This document shows, piece after piece, positions 1 to 6,770 of a DNA stretch of 14,864 nt. The DNA comes from Gemmatimonadaceae bacterium (GTDB lineage: Bacteria; Gemmatimonadota; Gemmatimonadetes; Gemmatimonadales; Gemmatimonadaceae), in NCBI GenBank assembly GCA_013816695.1, contig JACDDZ010000017.1:1-14864 (forward strand), in the 5' to 3' direction. Every line of letters starts with the position of its first letter. Within the stretch, counting starts at the first letter, position 1. Position numbers and translations under genes: made by a program. Below the pieces are notes generated by a model. It was given only the letters and a program-made list of their open reading frames with translations. It was not told the DNA's origin and ran no database searches.

Positions 1-123
1 CCATCCGAAGCGATCACTGCATCGACGCCCGAAGACGTCGGCCCTTTTTTCGACCCGGCTTCAGACAAAGCATACCGCCACCCGCAGTTTTACAAAGTTC
101 CGCGCGGCGTTCGCGGGATTTAG
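1..123 (+). CDS. paaB: Phenylacetyl-CoA epoxidase subunit PaaB, C-terminal end (partial)
   Basis: The window opens inside this gene; frame 1 is open from base 1 to the TAG at 121-123, giving the last 40 residues. The tail contains PEDVGPFFDPASDK followed by YRHPQFYKVPRGV, which matches the conserved end of PaaB (DPFF.PA.DK.YRHP.FYK.P.GV). PaaB is the small subunit that bridges PaaAC heterodimers in the multicomponent 1,2-phenylacetyl-CoA epoxidase, a cytosolic enzyme that uses O2 to epoxidise the ring of phenylacetyl-CoA. It is followed 13 bp later by paaC, as in the usual paaABCD order. paaA is expected just upstream, outside the window. The fragment is short, but the motif spacing and the gene order make the call firm. 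Confidence 0.9.
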   Translation, partial: PSEAITASTPEDVGPFFDPASDKAYRHPQFYKVPRGVRGI

Positions 124-136
124 CCCGTAATCATCG

Positions 137-895
137 ATGAACGATTCGCGTGACCTGTTCGAGTACCTGCTCCGGCTCGGCGACGACCGGCTTGTTCTCG
201 GACATCGCCTTTCGGAATGGTGCGGCCACGGGCCGATCCTTGAGGAAGACATAGCGACGGCCAACATCGCGCTCGACCTCGTCGGCCAGGGAACGCTTTT
301 CCTCAAGCTTGCTGCGCAAGCCGAGGGGGCCGGCCGCAATGAAGACGCACTCGCATTCTTTCGCGAACCAGTTGAGTACCGGAACCTCCAGATGGTTGAG
401 CTTCCTAAAGGCGACTTCGGGTTCACGATGGTTCGTGAGTTCCTGTTCGATGCTTTCAGCGTGCTCCTTCTCGGCGCACTGCAACAAGGCTCCAATAGCG
501 ACCTTGCTGGGATTGCAGCGAAAGCCCTCAAGGAGGCGCGCTATCATGTGCGTCATAGCAGCCAATGGGTGATTCGGCTTGGGGACGGCACGGAAGAAAG
601 CCACGCCCGCGTGCAGGATGCATTGAACGAGCTGTGGCGGTTCACCGGCGAAATGTTCATGGCGGACGCGGTCGATGATCGAATGCACGCCGCGGGAATT
701 GCGCCTGATCTCAGGGGACTCGAGGCTGCCTGGCGCGCTGCTGTCGACGATGTACTTCGCATGGCAACTCTCACGATTCCCGAAAACGCGTTCATGATGA
801 GCGGCGGACGCACAGGAAAGCACACTGAATATCTCGGTCACATGCTCTCCGAAATGCAGATTGTCGCCCGTTCACACCCCGGCGCTGAGTGGTGA
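137..895 (+). CDS. paaC: 1,2-phenylacetyl-CoA epoxidase structural subunit PaaC
   Basis: This 252-residue protein is close to the length of E. coli PaaC (about 248). It carries the family signatures YLLRLGDDRLVLGHRLSEWC, ANIALDLVGQ, KALKEARYHVRHSSQWVIRL, LWRFTGEMF and, near the end, HTEYLGHMLSEMQ. PaaC is a ferritin-like four-helix-bundle subunit. From family knowledge it lacks a working di-iron site and pairs with catalytic PaaA to bind phenylacetyl-CoA. The ATG at 137 gives the standard N-terminus, 13 bp after the paaB stop. The 3' end overlaps the paaD start by 7 bp, which suggests translational coupling. No truncation or frameshift is seen. Confidence 0.96.
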   Translation: MNDSRDLFEYLLRLGDDRLVLGHRLSEWCGHGPILEEDIATANIALDLVGQGTLFLKLAAQAEGAGRNEDALAFFREPVEYRNLQMVELPKGDFGFTMVREFLFDAFSVLLLGALQQGSNSDLAGIAAKALKEARYHVRHSSQWVIRLGDGTEESHARVQDALNELWRFTGEMFMADAVDDRMHAAGIAPDLRGLEAAWRAAVDDVLRMATLTIPENAFMMSGGRTGKHTEYLGHMLSEMQIVARSHPGAEW

Positions 896-1413
896 TCGCG
901 CCGCGCGATTCCGACGATGTTCTGCGGATGCTGGCCGAAGTAAAGGATCCGGAGCTTCCGACTCTCGACGTAGTGGAGCTGGGTATCGTGCGGAATGTCG
1001 AAGTTGATGGCGACAGCGTACGGGTCGACATCACGCCGACTTACTCGGGATGCCCTGCGATGCAGACAATCGAAAGCGATATCGTGAGCGTTCTCGAATC
1101 ACATGGATTTCGGGATGTCACAACCCGCACCGTCTACTCGCCTGCCTGGAGCAGCGACTGGATCACGGAAGCAGCGCGCGAAAAGCTGCGGGAATCGGGA
1201 ATCGCTCCACCGCATCTACGCGGTCCGGGGTCACTCGAAGGCCAGTCGTTGCATGAGCTCGTCAGCCTCACGCGTGCCCCGATTCAAATCGAATGTCCCT
1301 TCTGCGCATCATCCAACACCGTCGAGCGAAGCGTTTTCGGGTCGACTGCCTGCAAGGCGATATACGTCTGTAACAACTGCAAGCAACCCTTCGATTATTT
1401 CAAGCAGTTCTGA
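889..1413 (+). CDS. paaD: Phenylacetyl-CoA epoxidase maturation protein PaaD (DUF59/MIP18 family)
   Basis: This is a 174-residue PaaD. Residues about 8-80 form the DUF59/MIP18 domain (KDPELPTLDVVELGIVRNV, then TPTYSGCP with Cys55). PAWSSDWITE and REKLRESGIAPP follow. A C-terminal zinc-ribbon-like module has CPFC (Cys136, Cys139), FGSTACKAIY (Cys155) and CNNC (Cys161, Cys164) before FDYFK. MIP18-family proteins act in Fe-S or metal cofactor assembly; PaaD is needed for an active epoxidase, probably by maturing an Fe-containing component. Tandem GTG codons at 889 and 892 are the candidate starts, both inside the end of paaC. The last residues are KQF, where E. coli PaaD, as I recall it, ends KCI. 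paaE does not follow. The TGA stop directly abuts the stop of the convergent E1 gene. Confidence 0.95.
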   Translation: MVIAPRDSDDVLRMLAEVKDPELPTLDVVELGIVRNVEVDGDSVRVDITPTYSGCPAMQTIESDIVSVLESHGFRDVTTRTVYSPAWSSDWITEAAREKLRESGIAPPHLRGPGSLEGQSLHELVSLTRAPIQIECPFCASSNTVERSVFGSTACKAIYVCNNCKQPFDYFKQF

Positions 1414-3531
1414 TCAGGTCGACAAAAGCGTCCGGATGCGCTCTGCGATTTTCCCGGCATCGGGCAGCACGGCGTTCAAGAGTACAGGGTGATACGGCAT
1501 GGGAACATCCTCAACCGACAGTCGCTCGACTGGCGCATCCAGACTCCAGAAGCAGTCTGACGCCAGCACGGCAGCGATCTCGGCGCCGAAGCCTGCCGTC
1601 ATCGTGTCTTCATGCACTATCAGGCAGCGGCCCGTCCTGGTCACTGATTCCACGACCATCTCACGATCCCAGGGCGCAATTGTTCTGAGATCGATCAGTT
1701 CGACAGCGCTCCCGAACTGCTCGACGGCCTCAGTGCAGCGATGCAGCATGGCTCCCCACGTCACGACTGTGATGTCGGTGCCCTCGCGCAACTTGTTCGC
1801 CTTGCCGAGCGGAATGACGTAGTCGTCGCCGGGATAACGCGAACTTCCATCGCTCGTCATCAGGAGCGAACGATGCTCAAAGAAAATGGTCGGATTGCCA
1901 CTTCGCATCGCGGAACGGAGCAGACCAACAGCATCCGCAGCATTCGAAGGAATGCAAACCTGCCAGCCGATCGCGTGTGCCCAGGTAACTTCGCTCGAAA
2001 GACTGTGCCATGGGTCGCCAACGTCCTTGCCGAAACCGCCAGGCATTCTCACGACTATCGGCGCTGCGAACTGGTTCGCTGTTCTCCAGCGCATGGTGCC
2101 GCAGTTATTCAGCTGCTCTGTAGCCGGGTCGGCGTATTTCCTGAACTGAATTTCCGCGACAGGCATCAATCCGGAAATCGCCATTCCGACTGAGCGTCCA
2201 ATGATTCCCTCTTCGGAAAGACTCGTGTCGAACACGCGTGCGCCACCGAACTTTTTCTGCAGCCCTTCAGTGACGAGGTGCACACCGCCCTTCCGTCCGA
2301 CGTCCTCTCCGAACACCAGCAGCTTCGGATTCACTTCAAGCTCGCGCGCGAGTGTCCTCCGAACTGCCTCTGCAAAGCGCACGACCTCCCCGTTCTCAGT
2401 CGCTATGGGTGAAGACGGAAGTGAATCGCGTTCGGCCCTCTGCATTCCGCCGAATGCCTCGATCGGACCCTCGGCTTCCTCGTAAATGAACTTTTTTACA
2501 GTCGCGGCGTCTGGGGGCGGACGGTGCCTCGCACCCTCGAGCGCGCGACCCACATCCCGCTCGACTTCCTTCTCCAGCGCGCTCCAATCCCCATCCGACA
2601 TCCCGTTGGCGAGAGCATGCGCCCGAAGCCTGGGCAGCGGATCGCGCTGTTCGTCTTTCGCAATTTCCGCCTCGGTTCTGTAGCCCCGCTGATTGTCAGG
2701 GCCGGAGTGGCTGCACAACCGCGGGACTGTAAGCCGGATCAGCGCAGGTCCGTTTCCGGATCTTACCTGGGTGAAACATTCTTCAAGGAGCTTGACAGTC
2801 AGCACCAGGTCGGTGCCGTCACCATCGCGAATAAAAAGATTCGCGAATGACCTGAGGTTCTTGGCGATGTTGGCGCCAGGAGTCTGCATCTCTCCCTTGA
2901 CTGAAATGCCGAGCCCGTTGTCTTCAATGTAGAAGAGCATCGGCAGCTTGAGCGTGGTCGCCATCGTAAGCGCTGCCCAGAATCCGTTAGTTGCAACAGA
3001 CGCTTCACCGCCGAGCACAACCGCTACGCTGCCGCGATACTCATTGTTCTTGAGCACATCACGATGGTACTGGATCGCCTGGGCCCAGCCTGCTGAGGGC
3101 GTGTACTGTGATCCTACGTCGCCCGACATCGGGAGAACGATGGGTCCATTGCGACTGGGAAGATTGCAAACAACGCCAATGTCCCTTCCATCGCTAAAGC
3201 CGCCCGATCGCCCGAGTGGGCTGGCAAGTGCGTCCTCGAAATCGAGTCCGAGTGAGAGAAGAAGCGGACGCGAGCGGTAGTACGCTCCGGCGGCATCATG
3301 CCTTCCGGTTATCATCGATCCAAGTATTGCCTGCGCTACGTCATGGCCCCTCGCCGAAAACTGGTAGAGGACAAGGTGCTCCTTTGGGACGCTCGTGCGG
3401 TTCTTGTTTGTGGACTCTTCGATATCGTCCATCATTCGCGACGCCAGCGCGATATAGGCAATGCGCCGCCAATCGGGAGTGCGCGGCGTATGCAGCGTCT
3501 GGGTATTCGGTTCCGGCTTGATCGTCGTCAT
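1414..3531 (-). CDS. Fused alpha-beta E1 component of a 2-oxoacid dehydrogenase complex (thiamine diphosphate-dependent)
   Basis: This 705-residue protein joins an E1-alpha-like half (about 1-345) to an E1-beta-like half (about 383-705). The alpha half shows the thiamine diphosphate/Mg site as G175-E176-A ending at D204-N205, with the spacing of the canonical GD/EG...NN motif; SHSG at 274-277 corresponds to the usual HS loop. The beta half has LLVFGEDVG (Glu409, proposed thiamine contact), SEEGIIGRSVGMA, MPGGFG and a PWHS motif (His509). Such enzymes decarboxylate a 2-oxoacid and pass the acyl group to a lipoylated E2; no E2 or E3 is in the window. Fused E1s are usually annotated as branched-chain or pyruvate types. 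Sitting directly after paaG and paaH, in the same frame as paaH with one TAG between, it may act on an aryl 2-oxoacid such as phenylpyruvate, but that is inference. Start is ATG at 3531. Confidence 0.88.
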   Translation of the reverse strand: MTTIKPEPNTQTLHTPRTPDWRRIAYIALASRMMDDIEESTNKNRTSVPKEHLVLYQFSARGHDVAQAILGSMITGRHDAAGAYYRSRPLLLSLGLDFEDALASPLGRSGGFSDGRDIGVVCNLPSRNGPIVLPMSGDVGSQYTPSAGWAQAIQYHRDVLKNNEYRGSVAVVLGGEASVATNGFWAALTMATTLKLPMLFYIEDNGLGISVKGEMQTPGANIAKNLRSFANLFIRDGDGTDLVLTVKLLEECFTQVRSGNGPALIRLTVPRLCSHSGPDNQRGYRTEAEIAKDEQRDPLPRLRAHALANGMSDGDWSALEKEVERDVGRALEGARHRPPPDAATVKKFIYEEAEGPIEAFGGMQRAERDSLPSSPIATENGEVVRFAEAVRRTLARELEVNPKLLVFGEDVGRKGGVHLVTEGLQKKFGGARVFDTSLSEEGIIGRSVGMAISGLMPVAEIQFRKYADPATEQLNNCGTMRWRTANQFAAPIVVRMPGGFGKDVGDPWHSLSSEVTWAHAIGWQVCIPSNAADAVGLLRSAMRSGNPTIFFEHRSLLMTSDGSSRYPGDDYVIPLGKANKLREGTDITVVTWGAMLHRCTEAVEQFGSAVELIDLRTIAPWDREMVVESVTRTGRCLIVHEDTMTAGFGAEIAAVLASDCFWSLDAPVERLSVEDVPMPYHPVLLNAVLPDAGKIAERIRTLLST

Positions 3532-4716
3532 CTAAAAAAAGTTCGTCCCCTCTCGCACCATTCGTCTCAGTAGATGGCTTGGCCGATATCTGTCCTCGCC
3601 ATATTCGCGTTGCAGTCGCTCGAGAGTCTCAAGTACCGTGCTCAAGCCAATGTCCTGACCCCAGGCGAGTAAACCTTTCGGGTAATTGACGCCCTTGGTC
3701 ATCGCAAGCTCGATATCCTCGGCCGTACCAACCGCGAATGCAACGGCGTCCACGGCTTCGTTGATCAACATTGAAAGAATGCGATTCAGGATGTGGCGGC
3801 CGAGATGCTGGTCCTTGTCGGGAAGCGGCGTTTCGGCGTTATGAGCGTAGTCGTAGTGACCTCGCCCGGATTTTCTTCCTAGCATTCCCGCGTCCACAAG
3901 CCGCCGTTGAGTGAGGGACGGCTTGTAGCGTGGATCGAAATACGTTGCCTCGAAAACAGCGGTGGTCGCGGCGAGATTGATGTCATTTCCAATGAAATCC
4001 ATTAGCTCGAATGGACCCATGCGGAATCCGCCGATCTCGCGCATTGCCCAGTCGATGGTTGTGCGGTCGGCGATGCCCTCCTCAAAGATCCTGAGCGCCT
4101 CACCATAAAAAGGGCGCGCAATCCGGTTCACGATAAAACCCGGCGTATCCGATGCGAGGACAGTTTGCTTGCCCCACAAATCGACAAGGGCACGAGTGCG
4201 GCCAACAATTGCGCTGTCAGACTGCAGCCCCGGGACGATCTCTACGAGAGGCATCACAGTCGCAGGGTTGAAGAAATGAACACCGACGACACGACGGGGG
4301 TTTTTACAGGCGCGCGCAATCGCGGTGACTGAAAGGGATGATGTGTTCGTCGCGAGGACCGCATCAGGTCCAAGGCATTCTTCAAGCTGTCCAAAGACTG
4401 TGGTCTTGACGGCGAGATTCTCGACAATTGCCTCTATGACGATGTCACAATCCGCCAGAGACGAAAAATTCCCTTCACCGCCTGAGACAACGGAGATTCG
4501 TTCGAGTATCGACTGGGACTGTGCCTCGGAGATTTTCTTTTTCTCTGTCTGTCGCGCGAGCGACTTCCCTATTTCATGGACGCCGCGGCGGGCAACGTCT
4601 GCGCTCATGTCGTGCAGGAGAACGCGATGGCCGGCAGTCGATGCCACCTGTGCTATGCCGCTTCCCATTGCGCCCGCGCCGACTACGCCGACAACGCTGT
4701 TACGATCCAGTGTCAC
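3532..4716 (-). CDS. paaH: 3-hydroxyadipyl-CoA dehydrogenase PaaH (short form)
   Basis: This 394-residue NAD-dependent 3-hydroxyacyl-CoA dehydrogenase has a Rossmann domain with GAGAMGSGIAQ at 13-23, NTSSLS, and the catalytic VGVHFFNP (His147) with Glu159 in PLVEIV. GFIVNRIARPFYGEALR and GPFELMDFIGNDIN mark the first C-terminal domain (about 190-290). A second one (about 305-394) has LINEAVDAVAF, GVNYPKGLLAWG and YGEDRYRPSHLLR, the last closely matching the end of E. coli PaaH. It should oxidise 3-hydroxyadipyl-CoA to 3-oxoadipyl-CoA. E. coli PaaH is about 475 residues; this one lacks the long linker between the two C-terminal domains. The start is GTG at 4716, immediately after the paaG TAG, so translation is probably coupled. 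PaaH is preferred over fadB2/hbd because of the second domain and the paa context. Confidence 0.92.
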   Translation of the reverse strand: MTLDRNSVVGVVGAGAMGSGIAQVASTAGHRVLLHDMSADVARRGVHEIGKSLARQTEKKKISEAQSQSILERISVVSGGEGNFSSLADCDIVIEAIVENLAVKTTVFGQLEECLGPDAVLATNTSSLSVTAIARACKNPRRVVGVHFFNPATVMPLVEIVPGLQSDSAIVGRTRALVDLWGKQTVLASDTPGFIVNRIARPFYGEALRIFEEGIADRTTIDWAMREIGGFRMGPFELMDFIGNDINLAATTAVFEATYFDPRYKPSLTQRRLVDAGMLGRKSGRGHYDYAHNAETPLPDKDQHLGRHILNRILSMLINEAVDAVAFAVGTAEDIELAMTKGVNYPKGLLAWGQDIGLSTVLETLERLQREYGEDRYRPSHLLRRMVREGTNFF

Positions 4717-5499
4717 CTATTCGCCCGTGAACTTCGGTTTTCGTTTCTCGAGAAAGGCAGCCACGCCCTCCTTGAAGTCGCGCGTGTTACCCGCTTCCCG
4801 CTGGAGCTCCTCCTCGAGATTCAGCTGCTCCTCGAATGCCCGTCCATATGAATTGTTCAGCGCCCGCTTCGTGAGACCAAGTGCCCGCGTCGGCATCTCA
4901 GACAGAGTGCGGGCGCCGATCATGGCAGTCTCGCGCAACTCCGCCCCGTCAACCACCTGAAACACCATGCCGAAATCCAGAGCCATGGCAGCTGATATCC
5001 TTGAGCCAAGCAGCATCATCGCGGATGCCCGGCCAAAACCGGCAATTCGCGGAAGGAAGAAGGTACCGCCACTATCGGGTATCAATCCAATTTTGGAAAA
5101 CGACTGAATGAACGACGCCTCGCTGGACGCGTACACAACATCACATGCGAGTGCGACGTTTGCGCCAGCGCCCGCCGCCACTCCATTCACGGCGCAGACC
5201 ACGGGCTTCTCGATCTTGCGGAGCGCACGAATGACAGGGTTGAAGCTTTCGCGGACGATCTCGCCCAGATCCAGGTCTTCAGCAGGGTTCGCATCGCCGA
5301 GATCCTGGCCGGCGCAGAACGCACGACCGGCACCGGTAAGGAGGAGAGAGCGCACAGATGCGTCGTTCGCCGCCTCGTGGATAACCTGGCGCAGCTCGAC
5401 CGCCATCTGCCGGTTGAAGCTGTTCAGGACTTCCGGGCGATTGAGCGTAATTACCAGAACCGCCCCTTCCCGCTCGACTTGAATGTGTTCCGGAGTCAT
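4717..5499 (-). CDS. paaG: 1,2-epoxyphenylacetyl-CoA isomerase PaaG (crotonase family)
   Basis: This 260-residue crotonase-fold enzyme has the family path LNRPEVLNSFN, LLLTGAGRAFCAGQDL (first oxyanion-hole segment), VNGVAAGAGANVALACDVV (second oxyanion-hole segment) and FSKIGLIPDSGGTFFLPR, where Asp142 matches the catalytic Asp of E. coli PaaG. The end RKPKFTGE also matches PaaG. PaaG converts the ring epoxide of phenylacetyl-CoA to oxepin-CoA and also shifts the double bond of 3,4-dehydroadipyl-CoA. An in-frame TTG at 5508 would add MRR and has a nearby GGGGAT, but the ATG at 5499 gives the usual N-terminus and lies about 8 nt after a -10-like GATAAA, so ATG is preferred. It is the first gene of the minus-strand run paaG-paaH-E1 and is divergent from the thiolase gene. 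Confidence 0.95.
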   Translation of the reverse strand: MTPEHIQVEREGAVLVITLNRPEVLNSFNRQMAVELRQVIHEAANDASVRSLLLTGAGRAFCAGQDLGDANPAEDLDLGEIVRESFNPVIRALRKIEKPVVCAVNGVAAGAGANVALACDVVYASSEASFIQSFSKIGLIPDSGGTFFLPRIAGFGRASAMMLLGSRISAAMALDFGMVFQVVDGAELRETAMIGARTLSEMPTRALGLTKRALNNSYGRAFEEQLNLEEELQREAGNTRDFKEGVAAFLEKRKPKFTGE

Positions 5500-5545
5500 G
5501 CGGCGCAATTTATCCCCAGCGCCCCGCCTTAACTAGATTTCAGGC
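5500..5545. promoter_or_regulatory. Compact divergent promoter region between paaG and the thiolase gene
   Basis: The two divergent start codons are only 46 bp apart, so both promoters and any operator must fit here or inside the coding sequences. On the minus strand GATAAA (5513-5508) resembles a -10 box and ends 8 nt before the paaG ATG. On the plus strand TAGATT (5534-5539) ends 6 nt before the thiolase ATG. Both spacings would give mRNAs with little or no leader. No convincing -35 box, and no inverted repeat for a PaaX/PaaR-type regulator, was seen. These are eye-picked matches only. Confidence 0.35.
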
Positions 5546-6766
5546 ATGGCACAGGCATTCATTGTAGACGGAATCCGATCGCCCATAGGCAGCTTCGGCG
5601 GGTCGTTGGCGCATGTACGGCCTGATGACCTCGCCGCCCACGTGCTGCGTGAACTGATCGCGAGAAATCCCGGCATCGATACATCCCGCATCGACGATGT
5701 CATTCTCGGCTGCGCAAACCAGGCAGGCGAAGACAATAGAAATATTGCACGCATGGCCCTGCTGCTCGCCGGTCTTCCAGAGAGCGTGCCAGGTGAGACT
5801 GTAAACCGCCTGTGTGCTTCCGGAATGTCTGCGGTGGCCGGCGCGGCGCGCGCGATTCGCGCAGGTGAAGGACATGTGTTCATCGCCGGGGGAGTAGAGA
5901 GCATGACGCGCGCGCCATTTGTCATGGGCAAGACATCCCAGCCCTTTGCGCGCAACGTCGAAGTCTTCGATACAAGCATTGGATGGCGGTTCATCAACCC
6001 AAAGCTGAAGGACCAGTACGGAACCGACAGCATGGGTGAAACCGCGGAAAATGTTGCAGATAAGTATGGTGTGTCGCGGCAGGACCAGGACGCGTATGCC
6101 TTGCGATCACAGCAGAAGGCTGCCGCTGCGCGCGATGCAGGCCGGTTCGATCTCGAAATCGCTCCTGTTCCGTTGCCACCCGCGGGAAAAAACAAGCCGG
6201 CGCCGGCGCCATTCGCGAGAGACGAATTCATTCGGGGTGATTCAAGTGCCGAAGCCCTTGCCAGACTGAAGCCCGCATTTCGTCACGACGGAAAAGGCTC
6301 TGTGACTGCTGGAAATTCGTCAGGCCTGAACGATGGCGCTGCTGGCCTTTTCGTGCTCTCTGATAGCGCAATCGGAGAATTTGGCGCCACGCCGCTCACG
6401 CGTGTCGTGGCAACGGCAGCGAGTGGAGTAGAGCCGCGCGTGATGGGAATCGCTCCAGTGACAGCGGTTCGCAAGGCTCTCAAGCTTGCCGGGCTTTCGC
6501 TCGAACAGATGGATCACATCGAATTCAACGAGGCTTTCGCAGCGCAGGTGGTTGCGAGCCTTCGTGAGCTCGGGCTCAGGGATGATGATCCGCGCGTTAA
6601 TCCGAATGGCGGCGCGATCGCGATCGGACATCCGCTCGGAATGTCTGGAGCGCGCCTGCTTCTCACCGCCTCGCGCGAGCTCGAGAAAAGCGGGAAGCAA
6701 TACGCTCTCTGCACCATGTGCGTCGGAGTGGGCCAGGGGATGGCAACAATCCTTGAGCGCGCCTGA
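5546..6766 (+). CDS. paaJ: 3-oxoadipyl-CoA / 3-oxo-5,6-dehydrosuberyl-CoA thiolase
   Basis: This 406-residue thiolase has all the catalytic features: nucleophile Cys90 in NRLCASGM, NEAFAAQ, His362 in GGAIAIGHPLGMSGAR, and Cys392 in CTMCVGVGQG. GCANQAGEDNRNIARMALLL near residue 55 is typical of the PaaJ/PcaF thiolases rather than of biosynthetic acetoacetyl-CoA thiolases. In the phenylacetate route it cleaves 3-oxo-5,6-dehydrosuberyl-CoA and, after the PaaF and PaaH steps, 3-oxoadipyl-CoA to succinyl-CoA plus acetyl-CoA. It begins the plus-strand operon with paaY and paaZ, with only 4 nt to paaY. In some annotation systems the same gene is called pcaF or fadA-like; the neighbours favour paaJ. 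Confidence 0.9.
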   Translation: MAQAFIVDGIRSPIGSFGGSLAHVRPDDLAAHVLRELIARNPGIDTSRIDDVILGCANQAGEDNRNIARMALLLAGLPESVPGETVNRLCASGMSAVAGAARAIRAGEGHVFIAGGVESMTRAPFVMGKTSQPFARNVEVFDTSIGWRFINPKLKDQYGTDSMGETAENVADKYGVSRQDQDAYALRSQQKAAAARDAGRFDLEIAPVPLPPAGKNKPAPAPFARDEFIRGDSSAEALARLKPAFRHDGKGSVTAGNSSGLNDGAAGLFVLSDSAIGEFGATPLTRVVATAASGVEPRVMGIAPVTAVRKALKLAGLSLEQMDHIEFNEAFAAQVVASLRELGLRDDDPRVNPNGGAIAIGHPLGMSGARLLLTASRELEKSGKQYALCTMCVGVGQGMATILERA

Positions 6767-6770
6767 AAAG

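Noticed and set aside
131..841. A 236-codon minus-strand open frame opposite paaC
   Set aside because: No domain or composition of a real protein is visible, and paaC on the other strand matches its family from end to end.
3529..3570. An intrinsic terminator at the paaH/E1 junction based on the T7 tract
   Set aside because: No inverted repeat lies upstream of the T run on the minus strand; the nearby TTCGTC copies are direct, not inverted, repeats.
1414..5499. Pyrrolysine or other stop-codon recoding at the two TAG codons
   Set aside because: Each TAG is followed immediately by a start codon and each ORF is full length for its family, so normal stops with reinitiation explain the data. No suppressor tRNA or related gene is seen. 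The layout is still listed as a finding because readthrough cannot be excluded.
5533..6231. A 232-codon minus-strand open frame opposite the thiolase gene
   Set aside because: Low-complexity Ser/Arg/Ala composition without motifs; it overlaps the thiolase active-site coding region.
6486..6770. An upstream extension of the paaY frame by 95 codons
   Set aside because: The extension lies inside the thiolase gene, has basic, non-hexapeptide sequence, and would make PaaY far longer than the family. The ATG at 6771 fits.
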